Positions 1 to 7,599 of a stretch of 18,178 bases of DNA are shown in pieces. The DNA lies in the NCBI GenBank assembly GCA_900549405.1, contig URNZ01000038.1:1-18178 (forward strand). The letters are read 5' to 3'. Each line of letters opens with the position of its first letter. The stretch's first letter is position 1. Under the pieces are notes generated by a model. The model searched no databases. It was not told where the DNA came from and saw only the letters and a program-made list of their open reading frames with translations. Position numbers and translations under genes: made by a program. The DNA is from an uncultured Eubacteriales bacterium (GTDB lineage Bacteria; Bacillota; Clostridia; Oscillospirales; Oscillospiraceae).

Positions 1-404
1 TCCTCCACCTGGCGGTTCAGCCGGTGGATCTCGTCCACAAAGAGGATGTCGTTCTCGTTTAAATTGGTCAGCAGGGCGGCCAGGTCCCCCGCCTTTTCGA
101 TGGCGGGGCCGGAGGTCACCCGCACGTTTACCCCCATCTCGTTGGCGATGATGCCAGACAGGGTGGTCTTGCCCAGGCCCGGGGGGCCGTGGAGCAGCAC
201 GTGGTCCAGGGGCTCGTGGCGCATCTTGGCCGCCTGGATGAACACCTCCAGATTGCCCTTGGCCTTCTCCTGGCCGATATACTCCCGCAGGGTCTTGGGC
301 CGGAGGGAATATTCGTTCTCATCCTCCCGGGTCAGGGAGGTGGTCACCAGGGGCTCCTCCATATCCTGGGGGTCAAAATCAGAATTGGAAAAATCAATAG
401 ACAT
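1..404 (-). CDS. ruvB: Holliday junction branch-migration ATPase RuvB (partial)
   Basis: This is the AAA+ motor of the RuvAB branch-migration complex, which works with RuvA on Holliday junctions in the cytoplasm. Only the N-terminal 134 codons are in the window; the gene runs off the left edge. Seen directly: the RuvB signature [16 protein letters not shown] (residues 34-49), Walker A GPPGLGKT (73-80), and Walker B with following motif [10 protein letters not shown] (120-129). The start ATG at 404 is preceded by AGGAAG with suitable spacing. The gap to the ruvA stop is 29 bases, so it is the third gene of a ruvC-ruvA-ruvB operon. It has an acidic N-terminal stretch before the conserved core. 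Identification is secure; sensor motifs and the winged-helix domain lie outside the window. Confidence 0.97.
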   Translation of the reverse strand, partial: MSIDFSNSDFDPQDMEEPLVTTSLTREDENEYSLRPKTLREYIGQEKAKGNLEVFIQAAKMRHEPLDHVLLHGPPGLGKTTLSGIIANEMGVNVRVTSGPAIEKAGDLAALLTNLNENDILFVDEIHRLNRQVE

Positions 405-433
405 TGGGTCACTTCCTATTGGCGGTCAAGAAT

Positions 434-1042
434 TTAATTCTTCATCATCTTTTTCAGCGCCGCCTTGATGATCTGCTCCAGGGTCAGGCCCTCCAGATCC
501 AGGCCCTTCAGGGCCAGGTTGATCTCCCCCTGGGAGTAGCCCAGGACGGCCAGGGCGGCGGAGGCCTCAGACAGCTTGTTTTCCGGGATGACGGTGATGC
601 CGCTGCCGCCATAGCTCTCCCCTGCGGTACCGAAGCTCTGGCCCTTGGCCAGCTTGTCCTTCAGCTCTAAGATCACCCGCTGGGCGATCTTTTTGCCGAT
701 GCCCTGGGCGCAGGTGAGGGCCTTCTCGTCCCCGGTGATGATGGACAATGCCAGGTTGGCCGGGGTGGTGGCCGACAGGATGGACAGCGCTGCCTTGGGG
801 CCCACGCCGGAGACGGAGATGAGCTGGCGGAACAGGTTCAGTTCCTCCTGGGTGCCAAAGCCGAAGAGCTCCATGGCGTCCTCCCGGGTGTTCAGGTGGG
901 TGAACAGCTTGGCTTTCTCCCCCTGCTTCAGCTTGGACAGGGTATAGCTGGTGGTGCGGCAGGCATAGCCCACGCCGCCGCAGTCGATGACGGCCAGGTT
1001 GGCCTCCATGTGGGCCACCGGGCCGCTGACATAGTAAAACAA
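434..1042 (-). CDS. ruvA: Holliday junction branch-migration protein RuvA
   Basis: RuvA is the junction-binding subunit that loads RuvB on four-way DNA; at 202 aa the length is normal. Seen: N-terminal OB-fold with MFYYVSGPVA and VIDCGGVGYACRT (residues 18-30), two helix-hairpin-helix motifs SVSGVGPKAAL (76-86) and CAQGIGKKIAQ (111-121), and a C-terminal domain III ending in ALKKMMKN that would contact RuvB. The start is a TTG codon (1042-1040), not ATG. It is supported because the family normally begins M-F-Y-Y and because AAGGAAGGGA lies about 5 bases upstream; the next in-frame ATG would remove part of the OB-fold. It sits 36 bases after ruvC and 29 bases before ruvB, so it is co-transcribed with both. 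Confidence 0.97.
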   Translation of the reverse strand: MFYYVSGPVAHMEANLAVIDCGGVGYACRTTSYTLSKLKQGEKAKLFTHLNTREDAMELFGFGTQEELNLFRQLISVSGVGPKAALSILSATTPANLALSIITGDEKALTCAQGIGKKIAQRVILELKDKLAKGQSFGTAGESYGGSGITVIPENKLSEASAALAVLGYSQGEINLALKGLDLEGLTLEQIIKAALKKMMKN

Positions 1043-1078
1043 AACGATCCCTTCCTTATGATAATCGGTCAGCGCCGC

Positions 1079-1600
1079 TTATCTGGTGTCATATTTCGCC
1101 GGGTCGAACTCCCGGTCTGTGTTCAAAAGCGAGGTGGCCGCCCGGCTGTGGCAGATGGCCAGGGCCAGGGCGTCGGCGGCGTCATCCGGCTTGGGAATTT
1201 CTTTCATGTGCAGCAGGTGCTGGGTCATCAGCATCACCTGGCGCTTTTCTGCCTTGCCATAGCCCACCACCGCCTGCTTCACCTGCATGGGGGTATACTC
1301 GAACACGGGCACCCCCAGCTTCTCGGCGGCCAGCAATATCACCCCACGGCCATGGGCCACGGCGATGCCGGTGGTGATGTTCTTGGTGAAAAATAACTCC
1401 TCCACTGCCATCTCGTCGGGGTGAAAGGCGTGGATCAGCTCCTCCATGTCGTTGGAGATCTGCAGCAGCCGGTTGGACAAGGGGATGCCCGGCGGCGTGG
1501 TGATGACCCCATAGCGCAGCAGCTGGTTCCGGTTCCGCTCCGCCCGGACCAGGCCAAACCCGATGGTGGCCACCCCGGGGTCGATGCCTAAAATGATCAT
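1079..1600 (-). CDS. ruvC: Crossover junction endodeoxyribonuclease RuvC
   Basis: RuvC is the dimeric resolvase that cuts Holliday junctions symmetrically, completing the work of RuvAB. At 173 aa the length is normal. The four acidic active-site residues are in expected contexts: D7 in ILGIDPGVATIGFG, E67 in EMAVEELFF, and D140 and D143 in PDDAADALALAICH. The basic patch around GYGKAEKRQVM (113-123) is also typical. The start ATG at 1600 follows GGGGAGG. First gene of the ruvCAB operon; a candidate promoter lies at 1633-1661. Many bacteria have yebC upstream of ruvC; here a divergent small gene of unknown function takes that place. Confidence 0.97.
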   Translation of the reverse strand: MIILGIDPGVATIGFGLVRAERNRNQLLRYGVITTPPGIPLSNRLLQISNDMEELIHAFHPDEMAVEELFFTKNITTGIAVAHGRGVILLAAEKLGVPVFEYTPMQVKQAVVGYGKAEKRQVMLMTQHLLHMKEIPKPDDAADALALAICHSRAATSLLNTDREFDPAKYDTR

Positions 1601-1632
1601 GCCGCCCTCCCCTGTTCGCTGTTAGTCGTACT

Positions 1633-1661
1633 ATTGTACCACAAAGTTTTGAAAATGGAAA
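1633..1661 (-). promoter_or_regulatory. Candidate sigma-A promoter of ruvCAB
   Basis: On the minus strand a good -10 box TACAAT (1638-1633) lies 17 bases from a weak -35 TTTCCA (1661-1656), about 33 bases upstream of the ruvC start. No palindrome resembling a LexA box was seen around it. Confidence 0.5.
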
Positions 1662-1676
1662 GCAGAATAAATTTTG

Positions 1677-1706
1677 TTGCCCGGGTTGCCGGGGACATGG
1701 TACAAT
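1677..1706 (+). promoter_or_regulatory. Candidate promoter of the 68-aa gene
   Basis: TTGCCC (1677-1682) and TACAAT (1701-1706), spacer 18, face the small gene starting at 1749. This promoter is divergent from, and close to, the ruvC promoter. Confidence 0.45.
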
Positions 1707-1748
1707 GATATGGAACAAGAAGAATAAACTGCTCATGGAGGTGCTCCT

Positions 1749-1955
1749 ATGAAAAAAGTGGAATTCGTGCGGGTCAAGTCGGAACTGAGCGGCTATGGCT
1801 TTGGCAAGGGCATGAAATATTGCTTCACCGGCATCGAGAACATCATCAAAGACCGCCTGATGGACGGCTGGTCTTTTGAGGGCTACGTCCCCGTGGAGAC
1901 CCGGGGCATTGGCGACATAGAGACCCTGTCGCTGATTTTTCAGAAGGATATGTAA
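1749..1955 (+). CDS. Small DUF4177-like protein of unknown function
   Basis: A 68-aa cytoplasmic protein with no signal peptide or membrane segment. It begins MKKVEFVRVKSE and has a central helix IENIIKDRLMDGWSFEGYVP (about 29-48), then a strand-forming C-terminus ending LSLIFQKD. The pattern of an N-terminal strand, a helix carrying a 'xGWxFxGYVP' turn and a final 'LxFxK' strand resembles the DUF4177 fold, for which I know no firm function. GGAGG lies just upstream of the ATG, and codon use matches the neighbours, so it is probably expressed. It is monocistronic: ruvC is divergent, and the leuA T-box has its own promoter downstream. The family assignment is tentative. Confidence 0.7.
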   Translation: MKKVEFVRVKSELSGYGFGKGMKYCFTGIENIIKDRLMDGWSFEGYVPVETRGIGDIETLSLIFQKDM

Positions 1956-2030
1956 GTCATCATGACGAAGAAACGAATCAGAGATAGAGAGTGATTTGAC
2001 CGGAAATTTGAAATATTTTTCCGCCAGTGC

Positions 2031-2059
2031 TTGACAAAGCTCCCCTTTTTCGCTACAAT
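2031..2059 (+). promoter_or_regulatory. Sigma-A promoter of the leuA leader
   Basis: A near-consensus promoter: TTGACA (2031-2036), 17-base spacer, TACAAT (2054-2059). Transcription would start near 2066, just before the T-box stem I. Confidence 0.85.
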
Positions 2060-2069
2060 CATCGTTACA

Positions 2070-2336
2070 ACAAGCGATGAAGGGAATAAAGACAGCGGTC
2101 TGCCCGCTTCAGAGAGCCGATGGTTGGTGCGAATCGGCGTGTGCTCCGCTGTGTATGACTGGTCCCCGAGCTTTCTGTCCGAACAAATGGAGTAGGACAG
2201 AACGTCTGGCCCCGTTATCGGCCCCGGCCTTGTTAGAGGCTTCTAAGGGCCGTTTGGGCGACCAACGGCTGAACCAGGGTGGTACCGCGTGTTATTCACG
2301 CCCCTGACTTGAACCACACAAGTCAGGGGCGTTTTT
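2070..2336 (+). ncRNA. T-box leader, leucine type (CTG specifier)
   Basis: A tRNA-sensing riboswitch upstream of leuA. Seen: the stem I AGAGAGCCGATGGTTGGTGC motif (2111-2130), the diagnostic T-box AACCAGGGTGGTACCGCG (2272-2289), and a terminator hairpin (2299-2331) followed by T5. GACAGCGG (2091-2098) pairs with CCGCTGT (2146-2152), and GGGA (2082-2085) with TCCC (2163-2166). This leaves a specifier loop in which CTG (2159-2161) occupies the codon position, followed by a purine as usual. CTG is a leucine codon, matching the downstream leucine-biosynthesis gene. Family knowledge: uncharged tRNA stabilises the antiterminator and allows read-through. The specifier position is inferred by comparison with known T-boxes, without folding software. 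Confidence 0.93.
2299..2336 (+). terminator. T-box-controlled intrinsic terminator
   Basis: A perfect 12-bp stem (2299-2310 with 2320-2331) with a 9-base loop and T5 at 2332-2336. It is the alternative to the antiterminator formed by the T-box sequence just upstream. Confidence 0.9.
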
Positions 2337-2375
2337 CCGTTTCCCTGACGGACATTTTAAGGAGGATCTGCAACT

Positions 2376-4073
2376 ATGAAACCCGGATATCAGAAGTATA
2401 TTCCCTTCCAGCCCCAGGAGATCGAAAACCGCACCTGGCCTGACAAGGTCATCACCAAGGCCCCCACCTGGTGCTCCGTGGACCTGCGGGACGGCAACCA
2501 GGCCCTGGTGGACCCCATGAACCTTCAGGAGAAGCTGGAGTATTTCCACACGCTGGTGGACATCGGCGTGAAGGAGATCGAGATCGGCTTCCCCTCCGCC
2601 AGCGAGACGGAGTATGAGATCTGCCGCGAGCTGATCGAGGGCGGCCACATCCCCGACGACGTGACCATCCAGGTGCTGGTCCAGGCCCGGGAGCACCTGA
2701 TCCGCAAGACCTTCGAGGCCATTCGCGGTGCCAAGAACGTCATCCTCCACTTCTATAACTCCACCTCCACCCTCCAGCGCAAGGTGGTGTTCCACATGGA
2801 CACCGACGGCATCACCAAGATCGCCACCGACGCCGCCGACCTGATCTATGAGATGAGCAAGCCCCTCAGTGACGAGGGCATGAACCTGCGCTTTGAGTAT
2901 TCCCCCGAGTCCTTCATGGGCACCGAAATGGACTATGCCGTGGAGATCTGCCAGGCGGTGCTGGACCACCTCCACGCCACCCCGGAGCGCAAGGTCATCC
3001 TGAACCTGCCCACCACCGTGGAGAACTGCATGCCCAACCAGTTTGCCGACATGCTGGAGTATTTCTGCCGCAAGATCCCCGGACGGGACAGCGCCATCAT
3101 CTCCCTCCACCCCCACAATGACCGGGGCACCGGCGTAGCCACCACCGAGATGGGCCTGCTGGCCGGGGCGGACCGCGTAGAGGCCACTCTGTTCGGCAAC
3201 GGCGAGCGCACCGGCAACGTGGACATGGTCACCCTGGCCATGAATATGTGGACCCAGGGCATCGACCCGGAGCTGGACTTCCACGACATCAACAAGATCA
3301 AAGAGATGTTCGAGCGCTGCACCAAGATGCCCGTGGGCGACCGCCAGCCCTACGCCGGCAAGCTGGTGTTCACCGCCTTCTCCGGCAGCCACCAGGACGC
3401 CATCAACAAGGGCAGCCAGTATATGAAGGACTCCGGCACCGAGTATTGGGAGATCCCCTATCTGCCCATCGACCCCGCCGACGTGGGCCGGGAGTACGAA
3501 CCCATCATCCGCATCAACTCCCAGTCCGGCAAGGGCGGCGCGGCCTATATCATGGAGCACAACTTCGGCTTTGATCTGCCCAAGGCCATGCACCCGGAGT
3601 TTGGCGCGGTGGTCCAGCACGAGACCGACGCCGTGGGCACCGAGATCACCCCGGAGCGCATCAACCAGCTGTTCCACCAGACCTATATCGACGTGGACGG
3701 CCCCTACAAGCTGCTCAAGCATTCCTTCCAGGAGACCATCGACGGCGAGGGCCACTCCCACGTGGCCTTCCAGGGAACCATCCAGCACACCGACACCATC
3801 TTCCAGGTGGCCGGTGAGGGCAACGGCCCCATCGACGCCTTCTTCAACGCCATCAAGGGCGAGAAGATGGCCCGCTTCGCCTTCCTGGACTACGCCTCCC
3901 ACGCCATCACCGACGGCTCCGACTCCCAGGGCGTGGCCTATATCCTGCTTCAGGACCAGCGGGACGGCAAGAAGTATTGGGGCGTGGGCCTGTCCCACAA
4001 CATCAACCTGGCCCCCCTGCGCGGTATCCTCTCCGCCATCAACCGTGCCAAGCGCGCCGGGCACCACGAGTAA
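2376..4073 (+). CDS. leuA: 2-isopropylmalate synthase (long, type 2)
   Basis: Condenses acetyl-CoA with 2-ketoisovalerate in the first committed step of leucine synthesis. The 565-aa protein begins with the type-2 N-terminal extension (KYIPFQPQEIENRTWPDK), then a DRE-TIM barrel with SVDLRDGNQALVDPM (34-48; R38/D39 catalytic region), metal-binding SLHPHNDRGTG (243-253) and LFGNGERTGNVDM (272-284). The C-terminal part, from about 430, is the LeuA dimer/allosteric domain, with FQVAGEGNGPIDAFFNAIKG near its middle. The start follows AAGGAGG. Control is by the leucine T-box immediately upstream, and the gene ends at a strong hairpin, so it is monocistronic. No leuB, leuC or leuD is present in the window. 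Feedback inhibition by leucine is expected from the family but not visible here. Confidence 0.96.
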   Translation: MKPGYQKYIPFQPQEIENRTWPDKVITKAPTWCSVDLRDGNQALVDPMNLQEKLEYFHTLVDIGVKEIEIGFPSASETEYEICRELIEGGHIPDDVTIQVLVQAREHLIRKTFEAIRGAKNVILHFYNSTSTLQRKVVFHMDTDGITKIATDAADLIYEMSKPLSDEGMNLRFEYSPESFMGTEMDYAVEICQAVLDHLHATPERKVILNLPTTVENCMPNQFADMLEYFCRKIPGRDSAIISLHPHNDRGTGVATTEMGLLAGADRVEATLFGNGERTGNVDMVTLAMNMWTQGIDPELDFHDINKIKEMFERCTKMPVGDRQPYAGKLVFTAFSGSHQDAINKGSQYMKDSGTEYWEIPYLPIDPADVGREYEPIIRINSQSGKGGAAYIMEHNFGFDLPKAMHPEFGAVVQHETDAVGTEITPERINQLFHQTYIDVDGPYKLLKHSFQETIDGEGHSHVAFQGTIQHTDTIFQVAGEGNGPIDAFFNAIKGEKMARFAFLDYASHAITDGSDSQGVAYILLQDQRDGKKYWGVGLSHNINLAPLRGILSAINRAKRAGHHE

Positions 4074-4106
4074 GTTCATCCTGATCTGTCTGATCTGTCT
4101 AACGGC

Positions 4107-4136
4107 AAAGGCCGGTCCCTCCGGGGACCGGCCTTT
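4107..4136. terminator. Hairpin between leuA and the TfoX-like gene
   Basis: A perfect 13-bp stem (4107-4119 with 4124-4136) with a TCCG loop. It lies 34 bases after the leuA stop and 3 bases after the stop of the converging minus-strand gene, so it probably serves both. The U-tract is short on both strands. Confidence 0.75.
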
Positions 4137-4138
4137 GA

Positions 4139-4459
4139 TTATTTCCGTTTCTTCGGCTTGGGTGCAGGCAGTTCGTCGTACATGGCGTTGAACAGGCCTG
4201 TCAGGAACTCCTTGTTATCCACCTCGTCCACCAGCAGCATCTCCTTCGCGCCCTCATAGGGCAGCTCATACCGCGCTGCGGGCATATAGGCCACAGCCGA
4301 CTTTACGGGCTTTACCAACAGCCGGTCATCATAGATACCGCCCACGATCTTGCCCCGGTAATACAGGATGAATTCACCCATCATGGCTCGATGGCTTATT
4401 TCCTCCAAACCGGACAGCTGCTCTAATATGTAATTCAGATATTCTTTTCTGGACGCCAT
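4139..4459 (-). CDS. TfoX/Sxy N-terminal-domain protein
   Basis: A 106-aa protein with the compact TfoX N-terminal domain: MGEFILYYRGKIVGGIYDDR (27-46), LLVKPVKSAV, and a lysine-rich tail PKPKKRK. Family knowledge: TfoX/Sxy is a competence activator in Gammaproteobacteria, but the stand-alone N-terminal domains common in Firmicutes have no established role, so competence should not be inferred. There is no signal peptide or membrane segment. The start ATG at 4459 follows a purine-rich GGGGAGAGAAGGGG stretch; a TATAAT box on the minus strand (4500-4495) lies upstream with no convincing -35. Monocistronic, converging on leuA. Confidence 0.87.
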   Translation of the reverse strand: MASRKEYLNYILEQLSGLEEISHRAMMGEFILYYRGKIVGGIYDDRLLVKPVKSAVAYMPAARYELPYEGAKEMLLVDEVDNKEFLTGLFNAMYDELPAPKPKKRK

Positions 4460-4531
4460 AATCCCCTTCTCTCCCCTTTTGTGGTTTTGATTTCATTATA
4501 CGCGGTCTGTCATAAATACTCCAGATTAGAT

Positions 4532-4560
4532 TTGATATTTTAGTCCGATTATATTAAAAT
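4532..4560 (+). promoter_or_regulatory. Candidate promoter of the antitoxin remnant
   Basis: TTGATA (4532-4537), 17-base spacer, TAAAAT (4555-4560). It is followed by a strong AAAGGAGGG ribosome site (4568-4575), 7 bases before the ATG at 4583. Confidence 0.5.
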
Positions 4561-4582
4561 TGCTTCTAAAGGAGGGTACACG

Positions 4583-4735
4583 ATGAATATAAGCAGTTCG
4601 GTTTCTGACCTGCGGAACAACTTTGATAGCGAGATCTATTCCAAACTCATAGAGGCGGAACAGGAAGCAAAATCGACAGACAAACGATACACCTCCGCAG
4701 ATGTACTAAAGGCCATGCAGGAGACGATTCGGTAA
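4583..4735 (+). pseudogene. Phd/YefM-like antitoxin with internal deletion
   Basis: A 50-codon ORF with a strong ribosome site. The N-terminus MNISSSVSDLRNNF matches the first strand and helix of Phd/YefM antitoxins (usually 'xVSDLRNNF'). The rest, EAEQEAKSTDKRYTSADV and then LKAMQETIR, matches the C-terminal toxin-wrapping tail of the same family in Firmicutes. The intervening 30-40 residues of the DNA-binding fold are absent, so the two ends are joined in frame. It could still bind a toxin while being unable to dimerise on DNA, or be dead. No toxin ORF follows: a REP-like palindrome starts at its stop codon. The family match is from memory of consensus sequences, not an alignment. Alternative: a genuine 50-aa unrelated protein. 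Confidence 0.55.
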
Positions 4736-4792
4736 TCAGGGGGACGGTTCTTGTGATTAGCACCTAATCAGAAGAACCGCCTCCCTGATTAC
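4732..4792. repeat. REP-like 61-nt palindrome (RAYT-type)
   Basis: Outer arms of 21 nt (4732-4752 and 4772-4792) are complementary except for one G-T wobble and one A-C mismatch. An inner perfect 7-bp stem, TGATTAG/CTAATCA (4754-4760 with 4764-4770), has a CAC loop. The core GGGGGACGGTTCTTGTGA resembles the palindromes that flank IS200-like Y1 'REP-associated' transposases in many Firmicutes. No transposase is present, so this would be a non-autonomous copy. It includes the antitoxin remnant's stop codon and may also act as its terminator. Confidence 0.7.
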
Positions 4793-4907
4793 ATCTCTTC
4801 CCCCCTCCCCCGCCCAAATTAGTCCGCCTTTCTTTCTCTATTTTCCCGGTTTATTTTTGTTTTATCTGTGAGATATCCCGATTTTGCGGGAGGACTTTCG
4901 ATATCAA

Positions 4908-4935
4908 TTGACTTTTCGCCGCTTTAGAGTATACT
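4908..4935 (+). promoter_or_regulatory. Promoter of xfp
   Basis: TTGACT (4908-4913), 16-base spacer, TATACT (4930-4935). The start site would be near 4942, giving an untranslated leader of about 115 nt before the xfp ATG. Confidence 0.75.
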
Positions 4936-4960
4936 TAACTTTGTTCTTATTTGATCTATT

Positions 4961-5032
4961 CCGCCTGTCTCTGCCCAGTTGGGGCTGTTTTTTGCATACA
5001 GGGTTCTTGTAAGAAGAACAGAGACGGGTCGG
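4961..5032 (+). promoter_or_regulatory. Structured 5' leader of xfp
   Basis: CCTGTCTCTG (4964-4973) can pair with CAGAGACGGG (5019-5028), one G-U, closed further by CCG/CGG. Inside are a small GCCC/GGGC hairpin (4973-4985) followed by six T (4988-4993), and a GTTCTT/AAGAAC hairpin (5003-5019) that overlaps the outer stem by one base. The layout could allow a terminator/antiterminator choice. No known riboswitch class is recognised, so function is open. Confidence 0.35.
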
Positions 5033-5055
5033 CTTTCTTTTAAGGAGGCGCTTCC

Positions 5056-7494
5056 ATGGCAAAAGCGGCGGACAACATCCCAAAGGCGGCGGCCAAGGCC
5101 CCTGCCCGCATGTCGAAAAAGGACTCTCTCACCAAGGACCAGCTCCGGGCGGTGGACGCCTGGTGGCGGGCGGCCAACTATCTGTCCGCCTGTCAGCTCT
5201 ATCTGCTGGACAACCCCCTGCTGCGCCAGCCCCTGCGGCCCGAGCACCTGAAGCAGCACATCGTGGGCCACTGGGGCACCTGTCCCGGCCAGAATTTTAT
5301 TTACACCCATCTAAACCGGGCCATTGTGAGATATGACCTGGACATGATCTACATCTGCGGTCCCGGCCACGGGGGCAACGCGGTGGTGGCCCAGGACTAT
5401 CTGGACGGCTCCTACAGCGAGGTATACCCCAACATCAGCCAGGACGAGGCGGGGATGAAGCGGCTGTTCCGCCAGTTCTCCTTCCCCGGCGGCATCCCCT
5501 GCCACACGGCACCGGAGACCCCCGGCTCCATCAACGAGGGGGGCGAGCTGGGCTATTCTCTGGCCCACGCCTTCGGCGCCGTGATGGACAACCCCGGCCT
5601 CATCGCCGCCTGCGTGGTGGGGGACGGCGAGGCGGAGACCGGCCCCCTGGCCGCCGCGTGGCACTCCAACAAGTTCCTGAACCCCATCACCGACGGGGCA
5701 GTGCTGCCCATCCTGCACCTAAACGGCTTTAAAGTCTCCAACCCGACGATTTTCGCCCGCATCTCCCACGAGGAGATCGAGATGTTCTTCAAGGGCTGCG
5801 GCTGGGAGCCCCGGTTTGTGGAGGGGGACGAGCCCCAGTCCATGCACCAGAAGATGGCCGCCGCTTTAGATTGGGCCGTGCGGGAGATCCAGCGCATCCA
5901 GGAGTACGCCCGTTCCAGCGGCGACGCCGCCCGGCCCCGCTGGCCCATGATCGTCCTGCGCACCCCCAAGGGCTGGACCGGCCCAAAAGAGGTAGATGGC
6001 AAAGTGGTGGAGGGCTCCTGGCGCTCTCACCAGGCCCCCATCCCCGTCCACGACGGCCAGCCGGGGCGGTTAGAACAGCTGGAGACCTGGCTGCGCAGCT
6101 ATCACCCCGAGGAGCTCTTTGACGAGAACGGCACCCTCATCTCCTCCCTTCAGGACTTCGCCCCCAAGGGGGAGCGGCGCATGGGGGCCAATCCCCACGC
6201 CAACGGCGGCCTGCTGCTGCGGGACCTGCGCATCCCCGACTTCCGGGAGTACGCCCTGGAGGTCCCCCAGCCGGGGGCGGTGGAGGCGGAGGACATGGCC
6301 GTTCTGGGGGGCTATGTGCGGGATCTGATGTCCCGGAACCTGTCCGGGCGGAATTTCCGCATCTTCGGGCCGGATGAGACGGCGTCTAACCGCCTGGACC
6401 AGGTGTTCCAGGCCAGCGGCCGCCGCTGGGCCGATGAGATCGACCCTGAAACAGACGAGGGTCTGTCCCACGACGGGCGGGTCATGGACGCCGCCCTGTC
6501 CGAGCACTTGTGCCAGGGCTGGCTGGAGGGCTACCTCCTCACCGGGCGGCACGGCTTTTTCAACAGCTACGAGGCCTTTATCCGCATCGTGGACTCCATG
6601 GTCTCTCAGCACGCCAAGTGGCTGAAGGTGTGCCGTCAGCTGCCTTGGCGGCAGTCCATCGCGTCGCTGAACTATGTGCTGGCCTCTAACGTGTGGCAGC
6701 AGGACCACAACGGCTTTACCCACCAGGACCCTGGCTTTTTGGACCACGTGGCCAACAAAAAGGCGGACGTGGTGCGGCTCTACCTCCCCCCCGACGCCAA
6801 CTGCCTGCTGTCCTGCTTTGACCACTGCATCCAGAGCCGGAACCAGATCAACGTGATGATTGCCTCTAAACTCCCCCGGCCCCAGTGGCTGAACATGGAG
6901 GAGGCCATCAAGCACTGCACCCACGGCATCGGCATCTGGCAGTGGGCTTCCAACGACCAGGGCTATGAGCCTGACGCGGTGCTGGCCTGCTGTGGCGACA
7001 CCCCCACGTTAGAGACCCTGGCCGCCGTGACCATCCTGCGCCACCATCTGCCCGATTTGAAGATCCGGGTGGTGAATGTGGTGGACCTGATGAAGCTCCA
7101 GCCCCACACCGAGCACCCCCACGGTCTCACCGACGAGGACTATGACGCCCTGTTCACCACCGACGCCCCCATCATCTTCGCCTTTCACGGCTACCCCACC
7201 CTGGTCCACGAGCTGACCTATCGCCGCCACAACAAAAAGCTCCACGTCCGGGGTTATAAGGAGGAGGGCACCATCACCACCCCCTTCGACATGCGGGTGC
7301 GCAACGACATCGACCGCTTCCACCTGGTCATGGACACGGTGAAGCGCCTGCCCCAGCTGGGCAACAGCGCCGCCTACCTCATCCAGGAGATGAAGGACAA
7401 GCTGGTGGAGCACCGCCAATACATCACCACCCACGGCCAGGACATGCCCGAGGTGCGGGACTGGAAGTGGAACGGCGGGAAGGGCATCTATTGA
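5056..7494 (+). CDS. xfp: Xylulose-5-phosphate/fructose-6-phosphate phosphoketolase
   Basis: A thiamine-diphosphate enzyme that cleaves xylulose-5-P (and often fructose-6-P) with phosphate to give acetyl-phosphate and an aldose phosphate. At 812 aa it is within the family range. Seen: [19 protein letters not shown] (38-56), [13 protein letters not shown] (71-83), [11 protein letters not shown] (102-112), [17 protein letters not shown] (156-172), TPP-binding [20 protein letters not shown] (189-208), and HQDPGFLDH in the pyrimidine domain. About 18 residues precede the usual N-terminus, but AAGGAGG (5042-5048) just upstream supports the start at 5056. No ackA or pta is in the window. It has its own promoter and terminator, so it is monocistronic and probably feeds acetate/ATP production from pentoses. 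Confidence 0.97.
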   Translation: MAKAADNIPKAAAKAPARMSKKDSLTKDQLRAVDAWWRAANYLSACQLYLLDNPLLRQPLRPEHLKQHIVGHWGTCPGQNFIYTHLNRAIVRYDLDMIYICGPGHGGNAVVAQDYLDGSYSEVYPNISQDEAGMKRLFRQFSFPGGIPCHTAPETPGSINEGGELGYSLAHAFGAVMDNPGLIAACVVGDGEAETGPLAAAWHSNKFLNPITDGAVLPILHLNGFKVSNPTIFARISHEEIEMFFKGCGWEPRFVEGDEPQSMHQKMAAALDWAVREIQRIQEYARSSGDAARPRWPMIVLRTPKGWTGPKEVDGKVVEGSWRSHQAPIPVHDGQPGRLEQLETWLRSYHPEELFDENGTLISSLQDFAPKGERRMGANPHANGGLLLRDLRIPDFREYALEVPQPGAVEAEDMAVLGGYVRDLMSRNLSGRNFRIFGPDETASNRLDQVFQASGRRWADEIDPETDEGLSHDGRVMDAALSEHLCQGWLEGYLLTGRHGFFNSYEAFIRIVDSMVSQHAKWLKVCRQLPWRQSIASLNYVLASNVWQQDHNGFTHQDPGFLDHVANKKADVVRLYLPPDANCLLSCFDHCIQSRNQINVMIASKLPRPQWLNMEEAIKHCTHGIGIWQWASNDQGYEPDAVLACCGDTPTLETLAAVTILRHHLPDLKIRVVNVVDLMKLQPHTEHPHGLTDEDYDALFTTDAPIIFAFHGYPTLVHELTYRRHNKKLHVRGYKEEGTITTPFDMRVRNDIDRFHLVMDTVKRLPQLGNSAAYLIQEMKDKLVEHRQYITTHGQDMPEVRDWKWNGGKGIY

Positions 7495-7508
7495 TTTTAA
7501 ACAAGCGG

Positions 7509-7544
7509 AGAGGGCAGGAACAGACTGAACTGTTTCTGCCCTCT
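7509..7544 (+). terminator. Terminator-like hairpin after xfp
   Basis: A 15-bp stem (7509-7523 with 7530-7544), one G-T pair, loop of 6, starting 15 bases after the xfp stop. The following T-run is poor, so efficiency is uncertain. Confidence 0.65.
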
Positions 7545-7572
7545 TGACCTATATAATTTGGGCGGATATACT
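7544..7572 (+). promoter_or_regulatory. Orphan promoter-like element
   Basis: TTGACC (7544-7549), 17-base spacer, TATACT (7567-7572), directly after the xfp terminator stem. No convincing plus-strand gene follows. Transcription from it would run antisense through the Fic-like remnant and the CRISPR remnant. Confidence 0.4.
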
Positions 7573-7599
7573 TAGCAACTCGGTTTGGTACCCGCTCCT

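Noticed and set aside
1601..1748. LexA operator upstream of ruvC
   Set aside because: No GAAC-N4-GTTC-type palindrome near the ruvC promoter.
2077..2307. 76-aa open frame in the leuA leader
   Set aside because: It covers the T-box RNA; its sequence is explained by RNA structure and it lacks a ribosome site.
2292..4079. 595-aa minus-strand open frame opposite leuA
   Set aside because: Repetitive Val/Gly/His/Leu composition typical of the antisense frame of a GC-rich gene; leuA on the plus strand is unambiguous.
4139..4459. TfoX-like gene as evidence of natural competence
   Set aside because: Only the N-terminal domain is present and no competence genes are in the window; stand-alone domains have no established role.
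4872..4905. Two GATATC sites upstream of the xfp promoter as a Rex or similar redox operator
   Set aside because: The spacing and sequence do not fit the Rex consensus; a pair of 6-base palindromes is weak evidence.
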